A program made the translations under genes and the position numbers. 64,000 bases of DNA from contig NZ_RCDB01000004.1 of NCBI RefSeq assembly GCF_003651225.1, positions 124,001 to 188,000 on the forward strand, read 5' to 3'. The notes under the pieces are model-generated. The model had not been told where the DNA came from. It ran no database searches and was given only the letters and a program-made list of their open reading frames with translations. Source of the stretch: Microbacterium telephonicum. Lineage in GTDB: Bacteria; Actinomycetota; Actinomycetes; Actinomycetales; Microbacteriaceae. Below are positions 45,862-55,126 of this stretch, in pieces (within the stretch, counting starts at the first letter, position 1; each line of letters begins with the position of its first letter).

Positions 45862-48800
45862 TCAGACGTCGGCCGTGGTGCGCCGGCGCAGGAGCATCAC
45901 GAGTCCCGCGACGAGGATGCCCGCCGCGAGCACCGAGACGAACCCGATCGGGAACGTGCCGCCGGTGGCGGCGATCGCCTGCGCGGTCCCGGGTGCCGTC
46001 ACGAGGATCTCGAACGACTGCGCGTCCGTGCCGTTCGAGATCAGCACCAGGTGGTGCGTTCCGACCGGCAGGTCTGCCGGCACCGCGACGGTGAACGACA
46101 CCGCACCCGACGCGTTCGCTGCCGGGATGCCGGTGATCGTGATGGGGTCGCTTCGCAGTTCGGCGCCGATCCGCTGGCCGGGCAGGAGCCCGGCGACGTC
46201 CACGGTGAACGTGCCGCCCGCCGTGACCGAGGTCGCACCGAGAGCGACCTTCGCGGCCTTCAGCGCGGCCAGCAGCTGCGCGGCGGTCGGCTCGCCGGTG
46301 CCCGGCAGCTCGCCGCCGGGGTTCTCACCGCCGGGGTTCTCGCCCTCGCCCGGCTCACCCTCGACCGGCGGCTGCTCGCCGACGAGGTACGCGCGGTTCG
46401 CCGGCGACGGCGCGACGGGACCGGATGCCGCGGCGAAGAAGTCGACCGTGGCCTGCAGGTCGATCTGCCCCGAGTCGGCCACGTTCGTGCCCTGACGGAA
46501 GGAGACGAAGTTGTCGCCGCCCCCGGAGAGGAACGAGTTGGTCACGATGCGGATCGACGTCGTCGTGTCGGTCGGGGACAGCTCTTCGCCGTCGAGCTGC
46601 ATCGAGACGATGTGCGAGCCGGCCGCCGCAGCCGGGTCGTACTCGAAGGTGAAGCCCTTCGAGACGCCCATCGCGAGCTTCGGACGCGACGCGCCCGCCG
46701 GCTGCCACTGCTGCTCGAGCACCGCCTTGATCTGCGCGGGCGTGAGGTCGAGGGTGACGAGCGTGTTGCCGAACGGCTGCACGTTCGCGACCTCGCGGTA
46801 GCTCATCGCGCCGTTGTCGTCGCCGAACAGCAGGTCGGCGCGCAGGCCGCCCGGGTTCATGAACGCGATCTGCGCGTCCTGGCCGCCGTAGGCGGGGTTG
46901 TCGCTGGTCGCCCACAGGTACACGTCGGCGACCGTGTTGCCGAGCGTCGAGTGCACGCCGCGGTCCTCGGCGCCGCCCGAGGTCTTGCCGCGCAGGATGT
47001 CGGCGGTGATGGCGCCGACCGTCTTCTGGCCCTCGAGGTTCGCCGTGGTGACGGCCGCGTCGACGACGGCCTTGGTGGCCGCCTGCGGGTAGGCGATGTA
47101 CTGGCTCGTGGTGCCGTCGTACAGCGACACGGTGCCGCCGGTGATCGACTCGAGCTCGCCGGCATCCGTCAGTTCGATGTCGAGGGTGCCCAGCGCCGTG
47201 CCGTACTGGTGCGCCTGGATGACGGGACGGCCGTCGATCTCGTGCGCGTACCGCTGGTGGGTGTGCGCCGAGACGATCGCGTCGATCTCCGGCGACGCGT
47301 TCTGCACGAGCTGCGCGAACGCGTCGTCGCCCTCGGTGATGTCGGTGATGTCCGACGTCGCCGCACCCTCGTGGGTGAGCAGGATGATGACGTCGGCCTC
47401 GTCGTTCGCCACGATCTTCGCGGCCTCCCGGTTGGCGGCCTCGACCTGGTCGCCGAAGTCGATCGTCGCGATCCCGTCGGGGCTGACCATGCCGGCCGTC
47501 TGCTGGGTGACGGTGCCGATGAACGCGATGCGCGTGCCGTCGACCTCGCGGATCGTGTAGGGCTTGAGCGCCGGGGTCTTCGTCCCCTTCTCGTACACGT
47601 TGGCGCCGAGGGCGAAGTCCGCGCCGCCGTCGGAGGCCGGCTCGCCCGCGCCGAAGCGGGGGATCACCCGCTCGGTGAGGTCGGTGAAGCCCCGGTCGAA
47701 CTCGTGGTTGCCCACGGCGCCCAGGTCCAGGCCCGCGGCCTTCAGGGCGTCGATCGTGGGGTTGTCGTCGTCGATGAACGACTCGAACGCCGAGGCGCCG
47801 ATGTTGTCGCCGGCCGAGACGAACAGCGTGTTCGGGTTCTGCTGCCGGAAGCTGTCGACCGCTCCCGCGAGCACCGCGGCGCCCGCGACCCCGCCGGTCT
47901 CCTGCACGAGGCGCCCGTGGAAGTCGTTGACCGTGAGGATGCGCACGTCGGGCTCGTCGGCCAGCAGGTCCTCGACGGCGAAGACGGTCGTCGTGCCCGA
48001 GACCTCGTTGCCGGTGACCAGCAGCGGCTGACCCGTGGGCGAGCGGTGCGCCGGGACGAACTGGATGCCCTCCGGGCCCAGATCGCCGGCGGCCGAGGAC
48101 TCGACGTCGGCCGTGAAGTCGCGGCGGCTCACGTAGGTGACGTACTCCGCTGCGGCCGGGTCGGTGATGTCGTAGACGGCGACGCCGCCGACGCGCTCGA
48201 AGCCCACGAACGCGTAGGTGCGCTCGCCGACCGTGCCGACCGCGACGTTCTCGGGCTCGACGCCCTTGTCGTCGCTGCGGTCGTTGTCGTCGTTGTTGTC
48301 GTTGCTCGCGTTGAACACGAGCCCCTGGCCGACGAGGCGCTGCTGCAGCTGCTCGAACTGGTCGCCCGAGTCGAACACGAGCGTGCCGTCGGTGTTCCAG
48401 ATCGAGAACGAGCGGGCGCCGTAGGCGTACAGCTCGCTGTAGCAGTCGGCGCCGGAGGCGATGCCCAGGTCGGTCACGACCTTGAGGCGGCCGAGGACGT
48501 CGTCCTTCTGGACGTCGGGGATCGCGGACAGCGGGCTGTCGGCGCAGATGCCCGCGACACCCTTCTTGCCGAGATCCTTCACGCGGGCCTCGTCGATGAA
48601 GTACGCGGCGTTCTCGTCGCCGTTCTCGTCGAAGCCCCACTCGCGGGCGTCGCCCTCGTTGGCGGTGACGAGGTAGGTCTTGCCGCCCGCCGCGTACGAC
48701 TGGATGCCGTCGGGCATGTAGAGGCCCTTGAGCCCCGGGTAGGTCGTGATGTCGATCGTCGGCGCGTCCTCGGGGTCGCGGTCGCTCGCGTCGAGGCCGA

Positions 48801-49701
48801 CGGTGCCCCAGTCCTTGTCGCCGAGCGGCATGATCTTGCCGACCTCGGCCTTGGCGAGGTCGACGACCGCGATCGCGTTCGCCTCCTGCAGTGCGACGTA
48901 GGCCGTGGTGCCGTCGACGGTGATGTACTCGGGCTCGAGGTTGCGGCTGACGCGGTTCGCGGCGAGCGGCTTCGCGCCCTGGTCGGGGGCGGCGATGTCC
49001 GGACCGAACACGCGCACCTTCGGGTCGAGCGTCTTCGTGCCGCCGGCCTCGAACGCGCCGAATCCGGCGATCTTGACGGCGGCCTGCGCCGGCGCGCTCA
49101 CCGTCTTGGGCAGGGCGACCACGCCGATCGAGCCTTCCGGGTCGACGGAGTAGTCGTCCGCCGGCTCGCCCTCGTTGGCGACGACGGCGTACGCGCCGTC
49201 CTTGGAGATCGTCACCATGTCGGGCAGGGCGCCGACGGTCACCGACCCCAGGATGGCGGTGTCCGCGGAGGAGGCGTTCGCGTCGAAGAAGACGAGCGAT
49301 CCGTTCGCGGTCTTGTCCTCCGCCTCGAAGGCGATGACGCCGAGTCCGTCGTCGCGGATCGCGAGCGAGTTGGCGGTGCCCGTCGCAGAGAGGGCGAACA
49401 GCTCGCGCAGGTTGGTCGGGTCGGAGTTGTCGAGCACCGTCACCGATCCCGACAGCGCGTTCACGACGTAGAGGCGGTCACGGTAGGCCTGCACGATCTC
49501 GGCGGCGGACTCGCCGAACACGCCCGACTCGAACGTGTCGAGGGGGGTGAGCTTCAGGGCGGCACCGTCGACGGAGTCGCTGATCAGGGGCGTCGTGACG
49601 GGGGCGGCGACCGCGGCGGTGAGCGGTGTCAGGGCGAGCGTGCAGGCGAGTGCGGCCGTGGTGGCCGCCGCGACCGCACGACGTCGGACTGGCGAAGGCA
49701 T
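45862..49701 (-). CDS. Surface 5'-nucleotidase fused to choice-of-anchor I beta-propeller
   Basis: This 1279-residue exported protein has signal peptide 1-33 (AVAAATTAALACTLALTPLTAA...). A choice-of-anchor I-type propeller at about 45-590 contains repeated phytase-like blades, for example LYVVNALSGSVTVLDNSDPT and MPDGIQSYAAGGKTYLVTANEGDAREWG, with an Asp/Asn-rich loop (SNDNNDDNDRSDD). A UshA-type 5'-nucleotidase follows, with metal ligands in ILTVNDFHGR near 593, SAGDNIG, GNHEFDRG and HTHQ, and the C-terminal nucleotidase domain (FMNPGGLRADL, PFGNTLV). Then come a Pro/Gly/Glu linker, an Ig-like domain, TGG, a membrane segment and RRR. It probably hydrolyses external nucleotides or phosphoesters. 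The RBS is GAGGA. Confidence 0.9.
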   Translation of the reverse strand: MPSPVRRRAVAAATTAALACTLALTPLTAAVAAPVTTPLISDSVDGAALKLTPLDTFESGVFGESAAEIVQAYRDRLYVVNALSGSVTVLDNSDPTNLRELFALSATGTANSLAIRDDGLGVIAFEAEDKTANGSLVFFDANASSADTAILGSVTVGALPDMVTISKDGAYAVVANEGEPADDYSVDPEGSIGVVALPKTVSAPAQAAVKIAGFGAFEAGGTKTLDPKVRVFGPDIAAPDQGAKPLAANRVSRNLEPEYITVDGTTAYVALQEANAIAVVDLAKAEVGKIMPLGDKDWGTVGLDASDRDPEDAPTIDITTYPGLKGLYMPDGIQSYAAGGKTYLVTANEGDAREWGFDENGDENAAYFIDEARVKDLGKKGVAGICADSPLSAIPDVQKDDVLGRLKVVTDLGIASGADCYSELYAYGARSFSIWNTDGTLVFDSGDQFEQLQQRLVGQGLVFNASNDNNDDNDRSDDKGVEPENVAVGTVGERTYAFVGFERVGGVAVYDITDPAAAEYVTYVSRRDFTADVESSAAGDLGPEGIQFVPAHRSPTGQPLLVTGNEVSGTTTVFAVEDLLADEPDVRILTVNDFHGRLVQETGGVAGAAVLAGAVDSFRQQNPNTLFVSAGDNIGASAFESFIDDDNPTIDALKAAGLDLGAVGNHEFDRGFTDLTERVIPRFGAGEPASDGGADFALGANVYEKGTKTPALKPYTIREVDGTRIAFIGTVTQQTAGMVSPDGIATIDFGDQVEAANREAAKIVANDEADVIILLTHEGAATSDITDITEGDDAFAQLVQNASPEIDAIVSAHTHQRYAHEIDGRPVIQAHQYGTALGTLDIELTDAGELESITGGTVSLYDGTTSQYIAYPQAATKAVVDAAVTTANLEGQKTVGAITADILRGKTSGGAEDRGVHSTLGNTVADVYLWATSDNPAYGGQDAQIAFMNPGGLRADLLFGDDNGAMSYREVANVQPFGNTLVTLDLTPAQIKAVLEQQWQPAGASRPKLAMGVSKGFTFEYDPAAAAGSHIVSMQLDGEELSPTDTTTSIRIVTNSFLSGGGDNFVSFRQGTNVADSGQIDLQATVDFFAAASGPVAPSPANRAYLVGEQPPVEGEPGEGENPGGENPGGELPGTGEPTAAQLLAALKAAKVALGATSVTAGGTFTVDVAGLLPGQRIGAELRSDPITITGIPAANASGAVSFTVAVPADLPVGTHHLVLISNGTDAQSFEILVTAPGTAQAIAATGGTFPIGFVSVLAAGILVAGLVMLLRRRTTADV

Positions 49702-49800
49702 GGATGTCCTCAGGTCGATTCGGGAAGGTGCTTCCTGCCTATCGACGCCGGGTGGCTCCGGCCTTACTCCCGGGTGAACGGTCGGTGACGCGGCCGCGTG

Positions 49801-51345
49801 TCAGTCCGCGACGCGCACCGGCCGGTCGGGGACGCGCTCGAGGACGAAGTGGTACCGGCGGCCGCGGACCTCGGTGCCGGGGCCGGTCATGACGCCGAGC
49901 AGGGTGTCGGGGCCGAGCCGGGTGAACAGGTCGATCACGGGTCGCGTGTCGTAGAGCATCGCGGCGGTGTCGAGGCCGTCGTGACGCACGGTGCGCACCG
50001 TCGCGCCCCCGCCCGCGAGGCGCGCGTCGGCGACGAGCCCACCGGTCTCGTCGGTGCACACGATCGGCGCGACGTCGTCGACGCTGCGGAAGAGCTTGCC
50101 GAACCATCCGCTGCGCTCGAGCTGCCGCTGGATCGGGTGGTCCAGGCTCAGCCCGGTGCCGCGCCACAGGCCCACGAGCTCGCCGGGGGAGACCGGCGGC
50201 AGCGACCGCCACAGCAACGCCAGATCGGCGTCGCGGATGCCGGTGATCGGCGTCGCGGCGGGCGGTGCGCCCGCGGGGACCACCGCCTCGCCGATGCGGG
50301 CGACCGGCTTGATCGTGCGGCCCGCGCGCGCATCGGCGACGGCGGTGTCGATGTCGTCGAACGCGTAGCCGGTCACGAGTCGCTCGATCGGCATCCGACC
50401 GGCCCGCCACAGGGCGGCGAGCATCGGGATGTCGCGGTGCACGTCGGCGTCGCCCTCGATGACACCGGTGAGGGTGCGTCCCCACAGCAACTGCGACTGG
50501 GAGATCGTCACGGGGTTTGCGCCGGCGCGCAGGGCGACGGTCGCGCACACGCCGCGCGGCGCGAGCGCCGACAGGCCGAGGGCGACCGTCTCCTGCGTGC
50601 CCACGGTGTCGAGCACGCAGGAGACGTCCGTCACCGCCGGGGCGTCGGGCCCGCGCGCCTCGTCGGCCCCCAGGTCCAGGGCGAGGCGTCGGCGCTCGTC
50701 GAGCGGATCGGTGACGATGATGCGCCGCACGCCCCGGTGCCGCGCGGCCATGACCGCCGCGAGCCCCGTCGTGCCCGCGCCGATGACGAGCAGCGTGTCG
50801 TCCGGGCCCGGACGCAGCACGGTGATGACGGCGCCCGCACCGGTCAAGATGCCGCAGCCGAGCGTCGCGGCGACCTCCCACGGCACGTCGTCGTCGATGC
50901 GGACGGCGTTGGACTCCCGGGCCACGACGTGCGTCGACCACGACGACTGCGACATCCAGCCGGTCGTGGCCGCCTCGCCGGCGACCTCGGCATCCGATCG
51001 CGGAGCGTAGTTGAGCTCGGCGAAGCGGGCGCAGTAGGCCGGGTGGCCGGCGGCGCACGACGCGCAGGCGCCGCACGAGTCGAAGCTCAGCACGACGTGG
51101 TCGCCGGGGGAGAGCGCGGTGACCCCCGCGCCGACCGCCTCGACGACACCCGCGCCCTCGTGCCCGAACACCGCGGGGAAGCGGTCGCCCGCCCCGCCCG
51201 CGATGCCGAACAGGTCGGTCGCGCACACCCCCGACGCCATCACGCGCACGAGGATCTCGTCCGGGCCGGGGTCGCGCACGGTGATCTCGGACAGCGCGAC
51301 GGATCCGCCGCGCTCCCTCACGAGCGCGGCCACGGCGGCGGTCAT
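49801..51345 (-). CDS. Zinc-dependent alcohol dehydrogenase fused to a GXWXG/DUF4334 domain
   Basis: This 514-residue two-part protein has an MDR alcohol dehydrogenase at 1-365: catalytic zinc ligands in GVCATD and GHEGAG, structural zinc cysteines in DSCGACASCAAGHPAYC, and cofactor loop VIGAGTTGLAA with Asp in VTDPL (NAD preference). It resembles aryl/benzyl alcohol dehydrogenases. From about 370 it continues, with no stop or frameshift, into a second domain with LLWRSLPP, GLWRGTG (the GXWXG motif) near 392, WFGKLFRS and YDTRPVIDLFTRL, typical of separate DUF4334 proteins of about 150-180 residues. It lies four bases downstream of the acyl-CoA synthetase gene. Confidence 0.85.
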   Translation of the reverse strand: MTAAVAALVRERGGSVALSEITVRDPGPDEILVRVMASGVCATDLFGIAGGAGDRFPAVFGHEGAGVVEAVGAGVTALSPGDHVVLSFDSCGACASCAAGHPAYCARFAELNYAPRSDAEVAGEAATTGWMSQSSWSTHVVARESNAVRIDDDVPWEVAATLGCGILTGAGAVITVLRPGPDDTLLVIGAGTTGLAAVMAARHRGVRRIIVTDPLDERRRLALDLGADEARGPDAPAVTDVSCVLDTVGTQETVALGLSALAPRGVCATVALRAGANPVTISQSQLLWGRTLTGVIEGDADVHRDIPMLAALWRAGRMPIERLVTGYAFDDIDTAVADARAGRTIKPVARIGEAVVPAGAPPAATPITGIRDADLALLWRSLPPVSPGELVGLWRGTGLSLDHPIQRQLERSGWFGKLFRSVDDVAPIVCTDETGGLVADARLAGGGATVRTVRHDGLDTAAMLYDTRPVIDLFTRLGPDTLLGVMTGPGTEVRGRRYHFVLERVPDRPVRVAD

Positions 51346-51349
51346 GCGC

Positions 51350-52927
51350 TCACGCCGTCGCCGGCTCGCGGTCGGCGGCGCGCAGCGCCACCTTGTTGAC
51401 CTTGCCGGCGGCGTTGCGCGGCAGCGCCGGCACGACGACGAGGTGCTTGGGCTGCTTGAAGCGGGCGAGCTTGTCCGAGAGCCAGTCCTGCAGCTCGTCG
51501 ATCGACAGTTCCTGCTCCGGCTTGAGCGCCACGGCGGCCACCGGCACCTCGCCCCAGCGCTCGTCGGCGCGGCCGTACACGGCGGCCTCGAGGATCTTCG
51601 GGTGCGCGGCGAGCACGTTCTCGACCTCGGCGCAGTACACGTTCTCACCGCCGGAGATGATCATGTCCTTCTTGCGGTCGACGACCCACACGAACCCCTC
51701 GTCGTCCTGCTTGACGAGGTCGCCGGAGTGGAACCAGCCGCCCTCGAACGCCGCCGCGGTCTCGTCGGGCTTGCGCCAGTACCCCTTCATGAGGTTCGGG
51801 CCGCGGTAGACGATCTCGCCGACCTGGCCGGGCGCGACGTCGTTCATCTCGTCGTCGACCACGCGGTACTGGATCGTCGGGATGGGCCGCCCGACCGAGC
51901 CGAGCTTGCGCAGCGAGTCCTCGCCGCGCAGCACGCACGTGATCGGGGAGAGCTCGGTCTGACCGAAGACGGCGACGTTCGTCGCGTGCGGGAAGCGGTC
52001 GGCCATCGCGTGCAGCAGGGTGTCGGATGCCGGGGCCGCCCCCCAGCTGATGATGCGCAGGTGCAGGTCGCGGTCGGGCAGCGACGGGTCGGCGCAGATC
52101 ACCTGCCATTGCTGGGGCACGTTGAAGACGATCGTCGCCTTCTCCCGCTCCCACGCGTCCAGCAGCTCGGTCGGGTTGAAGGCGCCGAGCGGGTGGATGA
52201 CGGTCGGGATGCCGATGATGAAGTTCGGCGCGATCGAGCCGAGACCGGCGATGTGGAACAGCGGCGCCGTCATGAAGGCGATGTCGCTCTCGTCGTTGAC
52301 GTTGTTCGCGCGGATGCAGGTGATCGACTGCGAGAACAGGTTGACGTGGTCGAGCATGGCGCCCTTGGGGCGGCCGGTGGTGCCCGAGGTGTACATGATG
52401 AGCGCCGTCGTGTCCTCGGGCACGTCGGGCGCCTCGAATCCCTCCGGGTCCTCGGCGACGAGGTCGGCCCACGACTCCTGCCCCTCGCCGGCCTCGCCGA
52501 TGACGATGACCTTGCGGATGCGGTCGGTCACCTGCGCGACGGCGCCGACGAGCGGGGCCAGCGGCGCCTCGACGATGAGCACGTCGGCGTCCGCGTCGTC
52601 GACGATGTACGCGATCTCGGGCGGGGTGAGGCGGATGTTGATCGGCACGGCGATCGCGCCGAGCCGGTTGATGCCGAACACCGACAGCACGACCTCGGGA
52701 CGGTTGAGCGTGAGCAGCAGCACACGGTCGCCGAAGCCCACGCCGCGGCGGGCGAGCGCGGCCGCGAAGGAGTCCATGCGCTCCCGCGCCTGCGCCCACG
52801 TCGTCTCGGCGCCGAGGAAGCGGAAGGCGGTGGCGTCGGGCTTGTTGGCGGCGTGCACCGTGATCTGGTTCATCCAGTGGTTGCGGCGCGCCGCCGCGGG
52901 GATCGCATACGCGGTGTGGTCGGTCAT
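51350..52927 (-). CDS. Acyl-CoA synthetase (AMP-forming)
   Basis: This 525-residue ANL-superfamily ligase has the P-loop YTSGTTGRPKGAM near 178-190, FGQTELSP (A5 motif), the aspartate of SGDLVKQDDEGFVWVVDRKKDMIISGGENVY, and the catalytic lysine in LPRNAAGKVNKVAL near 510. It resembles long-chain or 3-methylmercaptopropionate-type ligases; the chain length cannot be read. The start MTDHTAY has RBS GAGAGGG. The promoter with GTGACA-CATACT and an AATC-GATT type operator lies upstream, divergent from the double TetR gene. Confidence 0.9.
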   Translation of the reverse strand: MTDHTAYAIPAAARRNHWMNQITVHAANKPDATAFRFLGAETTWAQARERMDSFAAALARRGVGFGDRVLLLTLNRPEVVLSVFGINRLGAIAVPINIRLTPPEIAYIVDDADADVLIVEAPLAPLVGAVAQVTDRIRKVIVIGEAGEGQESWADLVAEDPEGFEAPDVPEDTTALIMYTSGTTGRPKGAMLDHVNLFSQSITCIRANNVNDESDIAFMTAPLFHIAGLGSIAPNFIIGIPTVIHPLGAFNPTELLDAWEREKATIVFNVPQQWQVICADPSLPDRDLHLRIISWGAAPASDTLLHAMADRFPHATNVAVFGQTELSPITCVLRGEDSLRKLGSVGRPIPTIQYRVVDDEMNDVAPGQVGEIVYRGPNLMKGYWRKPDETAAAFEGGWFHSGDLVKQDDEGFVWVVDRKKDMIISGGENVYCAEVENVLAAHPKILEAAVYGRADERWGEVPVAAVALKPEQELSIDELQDWLSDKLARFKQPKHLVVVPALPRNAAGKVNKVALRAADREPATA

Positions 52928-52993
52928 CGGGGTCCCTCTCATACGTCTTCGTAGCGGGACGTCGCGACTCTGCGACGCCCTGGGCCTGCGTCG

Positions 52994-53022
52994 AGTATGC
53001 CACCGCGACGTCGGGTTGTCAC
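52994..53022 (-). promoter_or_regulatory. Acyl-CoA synthetase promoter
   Basis: On the minus strand GTGACA (53022-53017) and CATACT (52999-52994) are 17 bases apart. GTGACAACC and CATACTCGACGC are both shared with the liv promoter, beyond what promoter hexamers alone require. Confidence 0.65.
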
Positions 53023-53029
53023 GGGTTTT

Positions 53030-53045
53030 GTTAACGAAGATTCAC
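53030..53045. promoter_or_regulatory. Degenerate AATC-NN-GATT type A operator
   Basis: GTTAACGAAGATTCAC keeps the GATTCAC half of the liv element with a weaker left half. It lies seven bases upstream of the acyl-CoA synthetase -35 and overlaps the promoter region of the divergent TetR gene (TAGGCT at 53061, seven bases before its ATG region). Confidence 0.55.
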
Positions 53046-53072
53046 AGACGTCCGGAGGTCTAGGCTGTCGGC

Positions 53073-54308
53073 ATGACCCCGGCATCCGGCCCCGCGCTCG
53101 AGACGGCTCCCGCCGCGCCGCGCTCCCGGCCGCGCGACCGGAAGCGGCGCATCGAAGAGGCCGCCGCCGTCGCGTTCGCCGAGGGCGGCTACCACGCCGT
53201 CGGCATGCAGGACATCGCCGCCGCCGTCGGCATCTCCGCCCCGGCGCTGTACCGCCACTTCCCGAATAAGTACGCCCTGTTCGTGCGCACGGCGTTCATG
53301 CTCGCCCACCGGCTCATCGAGGCGACCGACGAGCCGGCCGCCGCGCCCGCCGACGCCGACCCGCGCGCCGTCGTCGACGCGCTGCTCGACGCCGTCATCG
53401 CGACGACGATCGAGCTGCGCACGACCGGGGGGATCTACCGTTGGGAAGGGCGCTACCTCGAGCCCGCCGACCGCGCGCTGCTCACCGGCGAGTTCGCGCT
53501 GCTGCGGCAGCGCTTCGCCGACCGCCTCGCGGTGCTGCGCCCCGAACTGACCGGTGACGAGCTGCGCTGGCGCACCCTCGCCGCGCTCTCGGTCGTCGCC
53601 TCGATCACGGCGCACCACACGGTCGTCGCCGCCCGCACGCTGCGGACGCTGCTCGCCGATGCCGCATGGCGCGTGCTCGAACTCCCCCTCGCTGCGCAGG
53701 CGCCGCGCGCGACGGCCGCACCGGCTGCGGCATCCGCCGCCGATCCGGACACCCGACGCGAACGGCTGATCGACTCCGCGGTGCGGATGTTCGCCGCGCG
53801 CGGGTACAACGACGTGACGATCGAAGACCTCGCGAGCGACGTCGACCTCACCCCGTCCGGGGTGTACCGCCACTTCGAGAACAAGTCCGCGCTGCTGCTG
53901 GCCGCCTGCGAACGCGCGGCCGTCTCGCTCGAGCACGCCGTGCTCGGTGCGCGCGAGCGCGCGGCGTCGCCGGCCGATGCCCTGCGCGAGGTGTGCCGCG
54001 CCTACGTCGCGCACACCTTCGCGAACCTCGCCCTCACGCGCGTCTACTTCGCCGAGCTCGGCAACCTGCCCGCCGAAGACCAGCGGCGCCTGCGCGCCCT
54101 GCAGCGCGCGCACGTGGCCGACTGGACGGCGCTGCTGCAGGCCGCCCGCCCAGAGCTGCGGGGCAAGGAGGCCGTCGTGCTCGTGCACGCGAGCCTCGGC
54201 GTCGTCGCCGACGAGGCGCCGCTGCTGGCCGAGCGCGACGCGGTGGCGGCCGAACGGCTCGTCGCACTCATGGGCGCCGCCCTGGGTATCCCGGGTCGCG
54301 CCGCCTGA
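53073..54308 (+). CDS. Double-length TetR regulator with two complete repressor units
   Basis: This 411-residue protein has two TetR units in tandem. HTH 1 is RRIEEAAAVAFAEGGYHAVG...ISAPALYRHFPNK at about 24-67. HTH 2 is RERLIDSAVRMFAARGYNDV...LTPSGVYRHFENK at about 229-271. Each is followed by a helical ligand domain, and a Pro/Ala linker (AQAPRATAAPAAASAA) joins them. TetR proteins are normally about 200 residues and dimerise; here one chain could form the dimer. It is divergent from the acyl-CoA synthetase gene, so it likely senses an acyl-CoA. The start may be leaderless. Confidence 0.88.
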   Translation: MTPASGPALETAPAAPRSRPRDRKRRIEEAAAVAFAEGGYHAVGMQDIAAAVGISAPALYRHFPNKYALFVRTAFMLAHRLIEATDEPAAAPADADPRAVVDALLDAVIATTIELRTTGGIYRWEGRYLEPADRALLTGEFALLRQRFADRLAVLRPELTGDELRWRTLAALSVVASITAHHTVVAARTLRTLLADAAWRVLELPLAAQAPRATAAPAAASAADPDTRRERLIDSAVRMFAARGYNDVTIEDLASDVDLTPSGVYRHFENKSALLLAACERAAVSLEHAVLGARERAASPADALREVCRAYVAHTFANLALTRVYFAELGNLPAEDQRRLRALQRAHVADWTALLQAARPELRGKEAVVLVHASLGVVADEAPLLAERDAVAAERLVALMGAALGIPGRAA

Positions 54309-54346
54309 TGGGCGCCGCGTCGGGCCTCTCGTGACAGCATGAGGGC

Positions 54347-55123
54347 ATGACCTCTTACGAGACGATCCTCGTCGGCACGCACGGACGCGTCGGCCGGATC
54401 ACCCTGAACCGTCCCGAGGCGCTCAACGCCCTCAACTCGCAGGTGATGCGCGATGTCGTCGCCGCGGCCGAGGCGTTCGACGCCGACGAGGGGATCGGCG
54501 CCATCGTCGTCACCGGCAGCGAGAAGGCGTTCGCCGCGGGCGCCGACATCAAGGAGATGGAGCAGAAGTCCGGGCGGGAGATGATCATGGACGATCACTT
54601 CGGCGCCTGGGCGCGCTTCGCGGCCGTGCGCACCCCCGTCATCGCCGCCGTCTCGGGCTACGCGCTCGGCGGTGGGTGCGAGCTCGCGATGATGTGCGAC
54701 ATCATCGTCGCCGGCGACACGGCCCGCTTCGGGCAGCCCGAGATCAACCTGGGAGTCATCCCCGGAATGGGCGGCACGCAGCGTCTCATCCGCGCGGTCG
54801 GCGCCTACGTCGCCGCCGACATGGTGCTGACCGGGCGGATGCTGTCCGCCGACGAGGCGCAGCGCGCGGGGCTCGTCTCCCGCGTCGTGCCGGCCGCCGA
54901 CCTCGAAGCCGAGGCGGCGAAGGTCGCCGAGACGATCGCGGCGAAGTCGCTGCCGTCGGTGTACGCGGCGAAGGCGGCGCTGGATGCGGCCCTGGAGACC
55001 ACGCTCGCCGAAGGCCTGCGCTTCGAGCGCCACGCGTTCGCTGCGCTGTTCGACACGGCGGACCAGAAGGAGGGCATGGCCGCCTTCCGGGAGAAGCGGC
55101 AGCCCGACTTCACGAACCGCTGA
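54347..55123 (+). CDS. Enoyl-CoA hydratase
   Basis: This 258-residue crotonase-fold enzyme has oxyanion-hole segments [10 protein letters not shown] near 64-73 and [12 protein letters not shown] near 104-115, with both hydratase glutamates present in CELAM and [16 protein letters not shown]. This is the EchA8/short-chain hydratase pattern, unlike the crotonase at 5648. It converts enoyl-CoA to 3-hydroxyacyl-CoA in beta-oxidation. It follows the double TetR gene on the same strand and converges with the aldehyde dehydrogenase, with three bases between stops. Confidence 0.92.
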   Translation: MTSYETILVGTHGRVGRITLNRPEALNALNSQVMRDVVAAAEAFDADEGIGAIVVTGSEKAFAAGADIKEMEQKSGREMIMDDHFGAWARFAAVRTPVIAAVSGYALGGGCELAMMCDIIVAGDTARFGQPEINLGVIPGMGGTQRLIRAVGAYVAADMVLTGRMLSADEAQRAGLVSRVVPAADLEAEAAKVAETIAAKSLPSVYAAKAALDAALETTLAEGLRFERHAFAALFDTADQKEGMAAFREKRQPDFTNR

Positions 55124-55126
55124 GGC

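Noticed and set aside
45781..49788. Open frame of 1335 codons antisense to the nucleotidase gene
   Set aside because: It is a by-product of strong G/C third-position bias; its product is an Arg/Val/Asp-rich string without motifs, while the opposite strand has clear domains and a signal peptide.
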